Positions 25,495 to 35,415 are shown, numbered from the stretch's first letter. The stretch: DNA of 64,000 nucleotides from Mesorhizobium sp. AR07 (GCF_024746815.1 NZ_CP080525.1:3100001-3164000), one strand, 5' to 3'. Notes: generated from the sequence alone by a model not told the origin. Numbers and translations are program-made.

Positions 25495-25803
25495 ATGTCG
25501 GCGCTTCGACCAACAACGATTTTCACATCGGCGGTGCTGGCCACGATGGTGCTGGTCGGCGCTTGCCTGCCCGCTTCCGCCCAGGCCCTCGATTCCCTCA
25601 ACGGCAGCAATGCGCTGATCCGGCAGAACGATCTGCAAATCCTGCAGAACAGGGTGCAGCGGCAGCAATACCAGCAGCAACAGCAGCAGTATCGTGCCCA
25701 GGATCGCCAGATCGTCCAGCAGCCGCAACCGATCGTGCCGCAGCTCAAGCCAAGCTGCACGACGCAGATCATCGGCAGCATCGCCGTAAACAATTGCCGC
25801 TGA
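25495..25803 (+). CDS. Small exported Gln-rich protein
   Basis: The 102-aa product has a signal peptide (about residues 1-31, ending ACLPASAQA) and a mature part dominated by Gln/Arg (QRQQYQQQQQQYRAQDRQ). A Cys pair lies near the C-terminus (PSCTTQIIGSIAVNNCR). The low-complexity region and short length leave only hypothetical status. Similar periplasmic Gln-rich proteins are common in Rhizobiales. The start is chosen by the signal peptide. Confidence 0.6.
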   Translation: MSALRPTTIFTSAVLATMVLVGACLPASAQALDSLNGSNALIRQNDLQILQNRVQRQQYQQQQQQYRAQDRQIVQQPQPIVPQLKPSCTTQIIGSIAVNNCR

Positions 25804-25929
25804 CAAGCCGGCGTTTTTAATTTATTAGCCGACTTATGTATTCGGGGTGCCTTTCGGCACACGCGAAAGTTTTGGTTTTGCAACGATGCCTTGTCACGCT
25901 ATGCGGCATGGCATCGACTGGATTCACGA

Positions 25930-26406
25930 ATGGCAGCCACCAAGAAAAAGGCCGTACGCAAGGCAAAGAAGGGCGAGAGGATCCGTCAGGTGGCGGCTAT
26001 CCCCTTTCGGCTGAACGCACACGGCGATATCGAGGTGATGCTGGTCACATCGCGAACCACCAGGCGCTTCATCGTCCCTAAGGGTTGGCCGATGAAGGGC
26101 AAGAGCGGACGCAAGGCGGCCACCATCGAGGCACAAGAGGAAGCCGGCGTGCTCGGCAAGACTCTGAAGGAACCGGCCGGCACCTATACCTACTGGAAAC
26201 GGCTGACCAACCGCTTCGTCCGTGTCGACGTCATCGTCTATCTGCTGGAGGTGACCGAGGAACTGGCCGACTGGCAGGAAGCCAAACGACGGCAGCGGGC
26301 CTGGCTGGCGCCGGCCGAGGCGGCCATGCTCATCGACGAACCTGACCTTTCGACGCTGGTGAACACGTTGACGATTGCCCGGTCCGCGCCGATCGCCCCA
26401 GCCTGA
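25930..26406 (+). CDS. Nudix hydrolase family protein with altered Nudix box
   Basis: The 158-aa protein from the ATG at 25930 has a Lys-rich N-terminus (AATKKKAVRKAKKGERIRQVAAIPF) and a Nudix fold. The Nudix box reads as G-x5-K-x7-I-E-A-x-E-E-x-G-V (around KGWPMKGKSGRKAATIEAQEEAGV, here split). The first Glu is Lys and the Arg is Ile, while the metal-binding EExG core is kept. The substrate may be a nucleoside or inositol diphosphate, but I cannot choose. It is convergent with the next gene, 9 bases apart. Confidence 0.82.
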   Translation: MAATKKKAVRKAKKGERIRQVAAIPFRLNAHGDIEVMLVTSRTTRRFIVPKGWPMKGKSGRKAATIEAQEEAGVLGKTLKEPAGTYTYWKRLTNRFVRVDVIVYLLEVTEELADWQEAKRRQRAWLAPAEAAMLIDEPDLSTLVNTLTIARSAPIAPA

Positions 26407-26415
26407 GTCAGAGCC

Positions 26416-27267
26416 TCACTCGCTCGTGTCGTCCCCTTCGGGAAAAGGCCGCGCCGGTGTGCCGCCATAGGCCCACAACCATTCACGCGGCAGCGGTCCC
26501 TTGTTTCGCTCGGCTTGCTGCGACTGCTCCCAGGCATGCGCCAGGATGCCGACAGAGCGTGACAGCACGAAAAGCCCGCGCGTCAGCGGCGGCGGGAAGC
26601 CGAGTTCGCCATAAATGACGGCGGTCGCGCCATCGATGTTGAGCGGTATCCTTTTCCCCTTGCGCCGTGCGACGTCCGCCTCGATCGCCTCGGCGATGTC
26701 GGCGAAACGTCCATTGACGACACCGCGCGCGGCAAACTCGCGGGTCAGTCCCAGCAGGCGCGGCGCGCGCGGGTCGACCGGATGGAAGCGATGGCCGAGC
26801 CCAGGGACATAACCCTTTTCCTCGGCGAAGAACCGGTCCAGCCGCGCCGAGACGGCTTCCTTCAGCGTCATGCCGCCGTCGAGCGCCGCGGCGATGTCGC
26901 CGTAGAAGGACAACGCCTGTTCGCCGGCGCCGCCATGCACGTCGCCGAGCACGTTGATGGCTGAGGCCATGGCGCTGTTGATGCCGACGCCGCAGGTTGC
27001 CGCCATCCGGGCGATGGCGATCGACGGCGCCTGCGGGCCATGGTCGACGGCGGCACCCAGCGCAATGCCGAGCAGCGCCGCCTGGTCCTCGCTGGGCAGT
27101 TCGCCGCGCAGCATCAGCCAGATCATCGCCGGGAAGCTGACACTGCCGATCAGGTCCTGGATCTCGTAGCCGCGCAGCCGGATGACACCCGGCCGCATCT
27201 CGATGATGTCGGTCCGCCACCATTCCTCGCCGCGCTCACGGTCGGTTTTCTTCACGGTCTCGCTCAT
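26416..27267 (-). CDS. Short citrate-synthase-fold protein, probable citryl-CoA lyase-like enzyme
   Basis: The 283-aa protein belongs to the citrate synthase superfamily but lacks about 100 N-terminal residues of the standard enzyme. All three catalytic residues can be aligned: His111 (GDVHGGAGEQAL, the HGGA loop), His159 (GLGHRFHPVDPRAPRL) and Asp212 (NIDGATAVIYGELGF). Short members of this family include citryl-CoA lyases that split an acyl-CoA to acetyl-CoA and an oxoacid. It is translationally coupled (ATGA) to the CoA-transferase upstream and is the last gene of the TTT operon, favouring cleavage of an imported carboxylate after CoA activation. That pathway is inference. Confidence 0.8.
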   Translation of the reverse strand: MSETVKKTDRERGEEWWRTDIIEMRPGVIRLRGYEIQDLIGSVSFPAMIWLMLRGELPSEDQAALLGIALGAAVDHGPQAPSIAIARMAATCGVGINSAMASAINVLGDVHGGAGEQALSFYGDIAAALDGGMTLKEAVSARLDRFFAEEKGYVPGLGHRFHPVDPRAPRLLGLTREFAARGVVNGRFADIAEAIEADVARRKGKRIPLNIDGATAVIYGELGFPPPLTRGLFVLSRSVGILAHAWEQSQQAERNKGPLPREWLWAYGGTPARPFPEGDDTSE

Positions 27268-28448
27268 GCCCGTACCTTTGCCTTGGCGCGCGGCGGCAGG
27301 TCGGCGAAAACCTCGTCCATATGCGCGCCCAACGCCGGCGGCGGCCTCGTCGGCAGCGGTGGCGCACCATCGACCATGAAGCCGCCGCGCAGAACGGTCA
27401 GCGGCCTGTCCATGCCGGCCACGCCGTGAAAATTCGCGGTCACCTGGCGTTCGAGCACTTGCGGCTCGGCCAGCACTTGCGGGATCGTCAGCACCCTGCC
27501 CGCCGGCACGCCGGCACGATTGAACGTCTCTTCCCAGGTCGCCGCCGATGCGTTCGCCAGGGCTCTCTCGATCTCGACCTTAAGCGCCGCACGGTTGCGC
27601 TTGCGCGTCTCCCGCTCGGCAAACCGGGCATCCCCGGCCAACTCCGGTCGATCGATCAGCCGGCACAGCGCCACGAACTGCTCCTGCTTGTTGGCGGCGA
27701 TGTTGAGCAGCCCGTCGCCGGTGCGAAAGGCGCCGGAGGGCGCCGCGGTCATGTTCTCATTGCCCATCGGCCGCGGATCGACACCGGCGGTCAGATAGTT
27801 GGAGACCGGCCAGCCGAGCGCCGAAAGCGTGCATTCGAGCATCGAGACATCGAGAAAAGCGCCCTCGCCGCCCGTCCTTTGCCGCACCAGTGCCGCGGCG
27901 ACAGCAAACGCACCGACCAGTCCGCCAAGCGTGTCGGCGACGGGGTAGCCGACCCGCAATGGCGCCGTTTCCGGCGTACCGGTGATGCTCATGATTCCCG
28001 ACAAGCCCTGGATGATCTGGTCGTAGGCCGGATTGTCGCGCATCGGCCCAGTCTGGCCGAAGCCGGATATCGCGCAATAGACAAGGCCGGGGCGGACCAC
28101 TTTCAGCGCCTCGTGGCCAAGGCCGAGCCGGTCCATCACGCCGGGGCGGAAATTCTCCACCAGGGCATCGGCGCTGGCGACGAGATCGAGGAAGCGTTCG
28201 CGATCGGCCGGCTTCTTGAGGTCGAGCACCACCGATCGTTTGCCGGCGTTCTGCGCCAGGAACGAGGTGCCCATGCCGGCGCCGTTGAGTTCGGGGGAAC
28301 CGCCGAGCTGGCGCGCCAGGTCGCCGCCTTGCGGCGCCTCGACCTTGATCACATCGGCCCCGAGCAACGCCAGCTGATAGGCGCAGTAAGGGCCAGCCAG
28401 AACATTGGTCAGGTCGAGAACGCGGATACCGGAAAGCAGTTCGGTCAT
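27264..28448 (-). CDS. CoA-transferase family III (CaiB/BaiF)
   Basis: This 394-aa protein has the family III fold with the N-terminal signature LSGIRVLDLTNVLAGPYCAYQLALLGADVIKVE (about residues 4-36, here a descriptive span), the Asp nucleophile region near residue 170 (VADTLGGL) and the C-terminal GAHMDEV block. It transfers CoA between carboxylic acids without hydrolysis. It lies between tctA and the citrate-synthase-like gene and would activate the transported carboxylate. The actual substrate is not predictable. Confidence 0.9.
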   Translation of the reverse strand: MTELLSGIRVLDLTNVLAGPYCAYQLALLGADVIKVEAPQGGDLARQLGGSPELNGAGMGTSFLAQNAGKRSVVLDLKKPADRERFLDLVASADALVENFRPGVMDRLGLGHEALKVVRPGLVYCAISGFGQTGPMRDNPAYDQIIQGLSGIMSITGTPETAPLRVGYPVADTLGGLVGAFAVAAALVRQRTGGEGAFLDVSMLECTLSALGWPVSNYLTAGVDPRPMGNENMTAAPSGAFRTGDGLLNIAANKQEQFVALCRLIDRPELAGDARFAERETRKRNRAALKVEIERALANASAATWEETFNRAGVPAGRVLTIPQVLAEPQVLERQVTANFHGVAGMDRPLTVLRGGFMVDGAPPLPTRPPPALGAHMDEVFADLPPRAKAKVRA

Positions 28449-28463
28449 GACATCAGAGATCGA

Positions 28464-29987
28464 TCAGGCATCGCCGGGCACGTGCTCCGGTCCACGCCGC
28501 CTTCGGCGCTCGACATAGGCCCAGATATGCGGCCCGACCAGGCCGATGAAGGCGAGCGTCAGCAGCGTCAGCGACAGCGGATGCTTGTAGAAAACCGACC
28601 AGTCGCCATTCGAGATGGTCATCGCCCGGCGGAACTGGGTTTCTGCGAGCGGCCCCAGGATCATGCCGATGATGACGGGCGCGGTCGGGAAATCGAAGCG
28701 CCGCATCAGGAAGCCGGCCGCCCCCAGGAGATAGAGGATGACGAGGTCGACAGGCGATTGCGAGATGCCATAGGTGCCGACGGTGGCGAACACCAGGATG
28801 CCGGCGTAGAGCTGCGGCGCCGGGATCTTCAACAGCCGCACCCACAGCCCGATCAGCGGCAGATTGAGGATGACGAGGATGACGTTGGCGATGAACAGGC
28901 TGGCGATCAGCCCCCAGACGAGATCGCCCTGCGTGGTCAAAAGCAGCGGCCCGGGATTGATGCCGTAGCTCTGGAACGCCGACAGCATGATCGCCGCCGT
29001 CGCCGAGGTCGGCAGGCCGAGCGTCAGCATCGGCACCAGCACGCCGGCGGCGGACGCATTGTTGGCGGCTTCCGGGCCGGCGACGCCTTCGATGGCGCCG
29101 ACGGTGCCGAACTCCTCCTTGTGCTTCGACAGCTTCTTTTCGACGGCGTAGGACAGGAAGGTCGGGATTTCGGCACCGCCGGCTGGCATGGCGCCGATCG
29201 GAAAGCCGATCGCCGCACCGCGCAGCCAGGGCCTCCACGAACGTCCCCATTCGGCTGCTGTCATGTAGAGCGAGCCCTTCAGCGGCACGATCTCGTCCTT
29301 GCCGGCATAGCGGCGCGAAGCCATGTAGAGTGTCTCGCCGACGGCGAAGAGGCCGACGGCAACAATGATGACATCGACACCATCGAGCAGCTCGGTCATG
29401 CCGAAGGTGAAGCGCGGCTGGCCGGTCTGCAGGTCGACGCCGATCAAGCCGATGACGAAGCCGGCGAACAGGCTGGTGAGGCCGCGCACCGACGAGGAGC
29501 CGAGCACCGCCGAAACCGTGATGAAGGCCAGCACCATCAGCGAGAAATATTCGGCCGGGCCGAAGGCGAGCGCGAATTTGACCACCACCGGCGCGAGGAA
29601 GGCGACGCCCATCGTGCCGATGGTGCCGGCGACGAAGGAGCCGATGGCCGAGGTGGCGAGTGCCGCGCCACCACGGCCGGATCGGGCCATCTTGTTGCCT
29701 TCCAGCGCGGTGACGATGGTTGCGCTTTCGCCGGGCGTGTTGAGCAGGATCGACGTCGTCGAGCCGCCATACATGGCGCCGTAGTAGATGCCGGCGAACA
29801 GGATGAAGGAGGCTTCCGGCGCCACCTGGTAGGTGATCGGCAAAAGCAGCGCGATGGTCAGCGCCGGCCCGAGACCGGGCAGCACGCCGATGGCGGTGCC
29901 GAGCGTGGTGCCGAGCAGGCACCACAGAAGATTGACCGGGGTGAAGGCAACCGAGAAGCCGTGCGCGAGATGTCCGAGCGTTTCCAT
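28464..29987 (-). CDS. tctA: Tripartite tricarboxylate transporter, large permease TctA
   Basis: From the ATG at 29987 the protein has 507 aa with about 12 hydrophobic segments, the conserved N-terminal [32 protein letters not shown] and the internal [23 protein letters not shown] signature. It is the main membrane channel of the TTT system. The start codon lies 4 bases after the tctB stop; a longer frame (starting 30020) overlaps tctB and is less likely. Confidence 0.93.
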   Translation of the reverse strand: METLGHLAHGFSVAFTPVNLLWCLLGTTLGTAIGVLPGLGPALTIALLLPITYQVAPEASFILFAGIYYGAMYGGSTTSILLNTPGESATIVTALEGNKMARSGRGGAALATSAIGSFVAGTIGTMGVAFLAPVVVKFALAFGPAEYFSLMVLAFITVSAVLGSSSVRGLTSLFAGFVIGLIGVDLQTGQPRFTFGMTELLDGVDVIIVAVGLFAVGETLYMASRRYAGKDEIVPLKGSLYMTAAEWGRSWRPWLRGAAIGFPIGAMPAGGAEIPTFLSYAVEKKLSKHKEEFGTVGAIEGVAGPEAANNASAAGVLVPMLTLGLPTSATAAIMLSAFQSYGINPGPLLLTTQGDLVWGLIASLFIANVILVILNLPLIGLWVRLLKIPAPQLYAGILVFATVGTYGISQSPVDLVILYLLGAAGFLMRRFDFPTAPVIIGMILGPLAETQFRRAMTISNGDWSVFYKHPLSLTLLTLAFIGLVGPHIWAYVERRRRRGPEHVPGDA

Positions 29988-29991
29988 GGCA

Positions 29992-30528
29992 TCAGGCTCC
30001 AAACGTGCCGATGATCGCATCGATCGCCGTGTTCAGCTGGTTCTCGATGAAGCCGGCGCCGATGTTGACGCCGAGCGCCCTGGCGAAGCCGAAATAGGCG
30101 GCCAGCGCCAGGATCAGGCCGAGCCCTGCGTCGCGCAGCGTGCGCTTGCTGCCGAAGCCGTAGCAGACGAGAACGAACATGATGACGGATGCCGCCGTGA
30201 AGCCGAGCGACTGGATGAGGAGCAGATTGGCGAGCAGGCCGATGACGACGAAACCCATCGCCCTCCAGTCGGTCGACGTTTCCTTTTCCTCCTCCGGCTG
30301 CCAGCCGCCGCGCAATGCGGCGAGGATAAGCAACAGCGAAAGCAACACCAGGCCAACCATGGTGAGGTAGGGAAAGACGGTCGGGCCGACCTTTGAGTAG
30401 AGTGGCGACACCGGGATCGCCAGTGTCTGCCAGGCCACCGCGCCGGCGCAGGCCAGGAGCCCGATGCCGATCAACAATTCCGACACCGCCAGGCGCGGCG
30501 CCGCCGCCTGCTGGTCGCTGCTGCTCAT
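29992..30528 (-). CDS. tctB: Tripartite tricarboxylate transporter, small permease TctB
   Basis: The 178-aa product has four hydrophobic segments and the TctB pattern [38 protein letters not shown] near the N-terminus. The ATG at 30528 is preceded by GGGAGGATAACC, an excellent ribosome binding site, so it is preferred over a start five codons upstream. It pairs with TctA to move a carboxylate delivered by TctC. Confidence 0.9.
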   Translation of the reverse strand: MSSSDQQAAAPRLAVSELLIGIGLLACAGAVAWQTLAIPVSPLYSKVGPTVFPYLTMVGLVLLSLLLILAALRGGWQPEEEKETSTDWRAMGFVVIGLLANLLLIQSLGFTAASVIMFVLVCYGFGSKRTLRDAGLGLILALAAYFGFARALGVNIGAGFIENQLNTAIDAIIGTFGA

Positions 30529-30543
30529 GGTTATCCTCCCCAA

Positions 30544-30585
30544 GATAGCTGGCCCCGGATAGCTTGCCCAGGATAGCTGGCCAAG
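30544..30585. repeat. Three 14-bp tandem repeats between tctC and tctB
   Basis: The unit GATAGCTGGCCCCG, its variants GATAGCTTGCCCAG and GATAGCTGGCCAAG follow head to tail just upstream of tctB. The repeats lie in the 153-base tctC-tctB spacer. Their role is unknown. Confidence 0.7.
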
Positions 30586-30681
30586 ATGCGCGGCACCGTA
30601 CGGCTGGTCCTCACCGCGGTTTCATGCCGGCTGTGCATTCCATGCGAGAAGGGGCGGCGTGCGCCGCCCCTTCCGGGGAGA

Positions 30682-31659
30682 TCAGGCAAGCCCGAGATCT
30701 TTCAGGATGGCCTCGATGCGGGCCGAATCCTCGGTGACGAATTTCGCATAATCGTCACCGGTGAGCAGGATCGGCGTCCAGTTGCGGTTCTTGCACTCGG
30801 TCGCCCAGGCATCGCTCTTTGCCATGTTTTCGACCAGCGCGATCATCGCCGCCTTGTCGGCATCTGAAACGCCGGGGGGTGCGAAGACGCCGCGCCAGTT
30901 GAACAGCTCGACGTCGATGCCGGCTTCCTTCAGCGTCGGCGCGTCGATGCCGTCCTGGCGCTTGTCGGCCGAGATGGCAAGCAGCCGCAGCGCGCCCGCC
31001 TTGACCTGTTCGGAGAACTCGCCGAAGCCGGAGATGCCGGCCGCCACCTGGTTGCCGAGCAGCGCCGACAACGCTTCGCCGCCACCAGCGAACGGCACGT
31101 AGGACAGGCTTGTCGCCGGCACGCCGACGGTCTTGGCAATCAGGCCGAACAGGATGTGATCCGAGCCGCCGGCGGAACCGCCAGCAACAGGAACCTTTGT
31201 CGGATCGGCCTTGAGCGCGGCGACGAAATCGGCGGCCGTCTTGAACGGCGACTCGGCCGGCACCACCAAAGCCTCGAACTCTCCGGTAAGGCGCGCGATC
31301 GGCGTCACTTGCGTGAGATTGTTGGCAGCCTTGTTGGCGATGATGGCGCCAACCATGACCATACCGGCAACCATCAGGGAGTTGCCTTTGCCGTTCCACT
31401 GGCTGATGAACTGCGGCAGCCCGACCGTGCCGCCGGCGCCGCCGACATTGGTGATCTGCGAGCCGGAGATAAGTTTCTCGCCGCGCAGCACCTGGTCCAT
31501 CGTGCGCCCTGTCTGGTCCCAGCCGCCGCCGGGCGCCGCCGGCACGAAAATCTGGATCTGCGGTGCGCCTTCGGCGAAGGCGGGTGAAAGATGAAGTCCT
31601 GCAAGGCTGGCAGCGCCTGCCGCCGCCGTGCTCATCAAAAATCTGCGTCTGTTCAGCAT
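30682..31659 (-). CDS. tctC: Tripartite tricarboxylate transporter substrate-binding protein TctC (Tat-exported)
   Basis: The 325-aa protein begins MLNRRRFLMSTAAAGAASLAG, with a twin-arginine motif (NRRRFLM) and hydrophobic core, so export is probably by Tat. The mature part has the TctC/Bug features IQIFVPAAPGGGWDQTGR, NVGGAGGTVG and GGSAGGSDHI. It captures a carboxylate in the periplasm. The ATG is preceded by GGAGGAATCCC. A longer frame to 31701 would put 14 residues before the signal. First gene of the operon, divergent from the IclR gene. Confidence 0.92.
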   Translation of the reverse strand: MLNRRRFLMSTAAAGAASLAGLHLSPAFAEGAPQIQIFVPAAPGGGWDQTGRTMDQVLRGEKLISGSQITNVGGAGGTVGLPQFISQWNGKGNSLMVAGMVMVGAIIANKAANNLTQVTPIARLTGEFEALVVPAESPFKTAADFVAALKADPTKVPVAGGSAGGSDHILFGLIAKTVGVPATSLSYVPFAGGGEALSALLGNQVAAGISGFGEFSEQVKAGALRLLAISADKRQDGIDAPTLKEAGIDVELFNWRGVFAPPGVSDADKAAMIALVENMAKSDAWATECKNRNWTPILLTGDDYAKFVTEDSARIEAILKDLGLA

Positions 31660-31751
31660 GGGATTCCTCCAAATCACGACACCTCCTCCGGTGCCTGCCA
31701 AAACGCGCCTGAATCCAGACCCGTAATCGAGTTCAAGCAGATGTTACCGAG

Positions 31752-31786
31752 TTCTGTCAACAGGAACGTCATTCTGCTGGACAGAA
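31752..31786. promoter_or_regulatory. Two IclR-type operators between tctC and the IclR gene
   Basis: Site 2, TTCTG-CTGGA-CAGAA (31772-31786), is a perfect 5-N5-5 palindrome. Site 1, TTCTG-TCAAC-AGGAA (31752-31766), is an imperfect copy. Their centres are 20 bases apart, two DNA turns. IclR regulators bind palindromes of about 15 bp, often as pairs. They lie 93-127 bases upstream of tctC and 60-94 before the IclR gene. Confidence 0.6.
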
Positions 31787-31845
31787 CATTCTTACGGCGC
31801 GATAGAGTGGCTCCGCTCGGGGCTTCTCCGGATTGGGAACCGCAA

Positions 31846-32613
31846 ATGGACTCATCAAGCAGATCGGCTGATCCAGACATCAGGCACGCGGCTGCCGAAG
31901 GTGTTGCCGCGCTTGACCGGGCGATTGCCATCCTCGATGCCTTCACCACGGCCGACCGCTCGCTCAGCCTGGCCGAAATCGCGGCGCGCACCGGCCTCTA
32001 CAAAAGCACCATCCTGCGGCTTGCGAATTCCCTTCTGCGCGGGCAGTTGCTCGAGCGTCTGGACGATGGCCGTTACCGAGTCGGACCGGCCGCCTTCCGG
32101 CTCGGCGCCCTCTATCAGCGTTCGGTCGTGGCGGTCGACATCCTGCTGCCGATCATGCGCGACCTTTCCGAGCGAAGCTGGGAGAGCATTGCCTTCTATG
32201 TTCGGTCGGGCGACGTCCGCACCTGCCTCTACCGCGTCGAATCCAAGCATCCGATCCGCTACACGATCCGCGAAGGCGACGTGCTACCTCTGCTGGTCGG
32301 CTCGGGCGGCCGCGTGCTTGCGGCGTTTTCCGGCCAGCCGGGCGAACCCTACGAGACCATCCGCAAGACCTGCAACTGCCTCGCCGTCGGCGACCGCGAT
32401 CCCGAGACGGCGGGCGTGTCGGCGCCGGTGTTCGGGCCGGGTCGGGCCTTGCTCGGCGCCTTGACGCTGGCCGGCCCCAGCACGCGCGTCGACGCGGCGT
32501 TTCTTCAGCGCATGAAACGCCCGTTGCTCGAAGCGGCGGCCCGTGCCACCCGCGCCTTCGGCGAGGACGCCTCCATGCTTGAGCAAGCGAGCCTCGCGGC
32601 GGACGTTGTGTAG
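31846..32613 (+). CDS. IclR family transcriptional regulator
   Basis: The ATG at 31846 gives 255 aa; the frame extends upstream without coding character. The N-terminal winged HTH is clear: AAEGVAALDRAIAILDAF (about 17-34) and SLSLAEIAARTGLYKSTILRLANSL (about 40-64). The C-terminal effector domain (about 85-245) has the family patterns around VLPLLVGSGGRVLAAF and CNCLAVGDRDPETAGVSAPVFGP. It is divergent from the TTT operon and probably controls it in response to the substrate or a derived CoA ester. Confidence 0.92.
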   Translation: MDSSSRSADPDIRHAAAEGVAALDRAIAILDAFTTADRSLSLAEIAARTGLYKSTILRLANSLLRGQLLERLDDGRYRVGPAAFRLGALYQRSVVAVDILLPIMRDLSERSWESIAFYVRSGDVRTCLYRVESKHPIRYTIREGDVLPLLVGSGGRVLAAFSGQPGEPYETIRKTCNCLAVGDRDPETAGVSAPVFGPGRALLGALTLAGPSTRVDAAFLQRMKRPLLEAAARATRAFGEDASMLEQASLAADVV

Positions 32614-32906
32614 TCGCGTCGATTGGCCAGTCGGGCCGAGGCAAAGCGCGATGCGCGTCTGCGCGAGCTTTCGAATACAACCTGATGCAATTTTTAGCAA
32701 TTGCATGACGTTGCGTAATATTCGGTCTCCCGCGGCAAGAATCGACCTCGCAAATAGTTGCGACCTTTATTCGCTGTTAAGTCCCCTCATGATAACCGGA
32801 TTGTTGTCGCCAGATGAGCGGCATGAGGAAGAAACATCGTCTCAACCGACGGATGAAACAGTCGGGCAGGCGCTGACAGGGATCATGGCAAGTCCATGGA
32901 AATTCG

Positions 32907-35390
32907 ATGAAGCTGTCATCGATGGACGCGAACCCCCGTCTTCTCGGGCTCGTCTGGCCCTTCATCGCCGTCGTTCTTGTTCAGGCACTGGTTGCCAGCC
33001 TCAGCCTCTACACGCTATCGGCGGTTCGCGCCTATGTTGGCGGCGAGAGCCAGTGGTCCAAGGGACAAAAGCACGCCATCTATTTTCTCAACCTCTATGC
33101 CGACACCGGCAAAGAGGAATTCTTCGGCGAGTACAGCGCGGCGATCGCCGTTCCGCTGGCTGATCGTTCGGCCCGCCTTGCGCTCGAGCAGTTCGCGCCC
33201 GACACCAATGCGGCGCGCGCCGGCTTCCTGCAGGGTAGAAACCACCCGGACGACGTGACGGGAATGATCTGGCTGTTCCGGAATTTCCGCGGCTTCAGCT
33301 ATCTCGACGCCGCCATCCGGCACTGGACGGCCGCCGACACCATGATCCTCGCCATCCAGCGGCTCGGTGACTCGATGCACGAGAAGCTCGGCAAAGGACC
33401 GGCATCGGCAGCCGAGATCAGCACCTGGAAAGCGGAGATTCATCAGCTCGATCGTCAGATCGGCCCGCTTTCCAAAGCGTTCTCGGACAGCCTCGGCGAG
33501 GGATCGCGCTTCATCAAGATGTTGCTCACCTTTGCCAATCTGGTCATCGCCGCCTTGCTGATCCTGCTTGCCGTATGGCGCACGCGCAAACTCCTGGCGC
33601 AGCGTCAGGCATTCCAGATGGCGCTCAATACCGAGCGTGAGCGCGCCCAGATCACCCTGGCCTCGATCGGACAGGCCGTCATCAGCACCGGCGCCGACGG
33701 GCGGCTGGATTACATGAACGCCGTCGCCGAAAGATTGCTGGCATGCCCGCTCGGCGCCGCCAGGGGCAAGCCCATCGCGTCGCTGTTTCGCCTTGTGGAC
33801 AAGGACACCAGTGTCGAGGACACCAGGCTGATCGAACGCCTGCTGGCTGGCGAGCCGCGCCGTTCCAGCGCGCGTCCGCAATTGCTGCAGCGGCCGGACG
33901 GCTCGGTTGTTCCCGTCGCGCTAACCGGTGCGCCGCTGCTCGTCTCCGGCCGCGTCGTCGGCGCGGTGCTCGCCTTCCACGACATGACACGCGAAGAGGA
34001 CTATATCGAGCGGCTGTCATGGCAGGCATCGCATGATGCGTTGACCGGGCTGGCCAACCGGCGTGATTTCGAAAGCCGGCTGGAAAGAACGATCGCGGAC
34101 TTGCAGCACCAGCCGCGCCAGCACGCGCTGATGTATCTCGATCTCGACCAGTTCAAGCTGGTCAACGATACCTGCGGCCACGCCGCGGGCGACCAGTTGC
34201 TGCGCCGGATCTCAGCGCTGCTGACCCATGAATTGCGGCCAGGCGATGTGCCGGCCCGGCTGGGCGGCGACGAGTTCGGCGTGCTGCTCGTCGATTGCGA
34301 TGCCGACAATGCGGCCGACATCGCCGAACGGCTGCGCGCGGCGGTGCAGGACCTGCATTTCGCCTGGGATGGCAGGCCCTTCAACAGCAGCGTCAGCATC
34401 GGCATGGTGCAGATCGCCAATGCCGAAGTGTCGATCGAGGAAACGCTGCGGGCCGCCGACGTCGCCTGTTACATGGCCAAGGAAAAGGGCCGCAACCGTG
34501 TCCAGATCCACAGCGACGGCGACATGGCCTTGCGGGAGCGCGTCGGCGAGATGGCCTGGGTGCAACGTCTGCACATCGCACTCGAAGAAAACCGCTTCAG
34601 GCTTCATGCCCAGGAAATCTGGCCGCTCAACGACGACGCCGCCGAGTCAGGCGCGCATATCGAGATACTGTTGCGGCTGACCGACGAAAACGGCAGCTTC
34701 GTCACTCCGCAGAGCTTCATCCCCGCGGCCGAACGCTACGGCTTGATGCCGTCGATCGACCGCTGGGTGGTTCGCAACACCTTCGCCATTCTGGCCGCGC
34801 GGCAAGCCGACCCGCGCACGGCGCCGATCGCCACCTGCGCCATCAATCTTTCCGGAGCGAGTTTCGGCGACGAGACGTTTCTCGGCTTCCTGCGCGAGCA
34901 GTTCCTCCTCCATGGCATTTCGCCTGCCATGATCTGCCTGGAGATCACCGAAACCAGCGCCATCGCCAATCTGACCAGCGCCATGCGCTTCATTGCCGAT
35001 CTGCGCGGGCTGGGCTGCCGTTTCGCCCTCGACGATTTCGGCTCCGGCATGTCGTCCTTCGCCTATCTGAAGCACCTGCCGGTCGACTACCTCAAGATCG
35101 ATGGCAGCTTCGTCAAGGACATGCTGGAGGATCGCATCGACCGCGCCATGGTCGAGATGATCCACCATATCGGCAAGGTGATGGGCAAACGCACCATCGC
35201 CGAGTTTGTCGAAAGCGACGGCATCATCGCCGCCTTGAAAAAGATCGGCGTCGACTACGCGCAGGGCTATGCGATTGCCAAGCCGCGGCCTTTCGATGTT
35301 TCGACGAAATTGCTCAATCCGGGCGCCGCACCCGATACCGATGGCGATCTGTGGAGCGACCTCGCGCGCAAGCTGCGCAAGGCCGGATGA
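32907..35390 (+). CDS. Membrane GGDEF-EAL protein with PAS domain
   Basis: The 827-aa protein has two membrane spans (about 12-36 and 205-224) enclosing a periplasmic sensor region, a PAS domain (about 245-360), a GGDEF domain with intact GGDEF at 453-457 and [10 protein letters not shown] upstream, then an EAL domain. The EAL signature reads EILLR (Glu586), with Ile in place of Ala. Later EAL motifs are present: [33 protein letters not shown]. The protein could make and break cyclic di-GMP. An alternative ATG at 32922 would shorten it by five residues. No neighbouring operon partner is visible. Confidence 0.93.
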   Translation: MKLSSMDANPRLLGLVWPFIAVVLVQALVASLSLYTLSAVRAYVGGESQWSKGQKHAIYFLNLYADTGKEEFFGEYSAAIAVPLADRSARLALEQFAPDTNAARAGFLQGRNHPDDVTGMIWLFRNFRGFSYLDAAIRHWTAADTMILAIQRLGDSMHEKLGKGPASAAEISTWKAEIHQLDRQIGPLSKAFSDSLGEGSRFIKMLLTFANLVIAALLILLAVWRTRKLLAQRQAFQMALNTERERAQITLASIGQAVISTGADGRLDYMNAVAERLLACPLGAARGKPIASLFRLVDKDTSVEDTRLIERLLAGEPRRSSARPQLLQRPDGSVVPVALTGAPLLVSGRVVGAVLAFHDMTREEDYIERLSWQASHDALTGLANRRDFESRLERTIADLQHQPRQHALMYLDLDQFKLVNDTCGHAAGDQLLRRISALLTHELRPGDVPARLGGDEFGVLLVDCDADNAADIAERLRAAVQDLHFAWDGRPFNSSVSIGMVQIANAEVSIEETLRAADVACYMAKEKGRNRVQIHSDGDMALRERVGEMAWVQRLHIALEENRFRLHAQEIWPLNDDAAESGAHIEILLRLTDENGSFVTPQSFIPAAERYGLMPSIDRWVVRNTFAILAARQADPRTAPIATCAINLSGASFGDETFLGFLREQFLLHGISPAMICLEITETSAIANLTSAMRFIADLRGLGCRFALDDFGSGMSSFAYLKHLPVDYLKIDGSFVKDMLEDRIDRAMVEMIHHIGKVMGKRTIAEFVESDGIIAALKKIGVDYAQGYAIAKPRPFDVSTKLLNPGAAPDTDGDLWSDLARKLRKAG

Positions 35391-35415
35391 TCGGAGGCAC
35401 TGCTGCCGGACTTCG

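Noticed and set aside
27321..30014. An 897-codon plus-strand frame opposite the CoA-transferase and tctA.
   Set aside because: Low-complexity Arg/Gly/Asp-rich translation with no domain; antisense to two well-supported genes.
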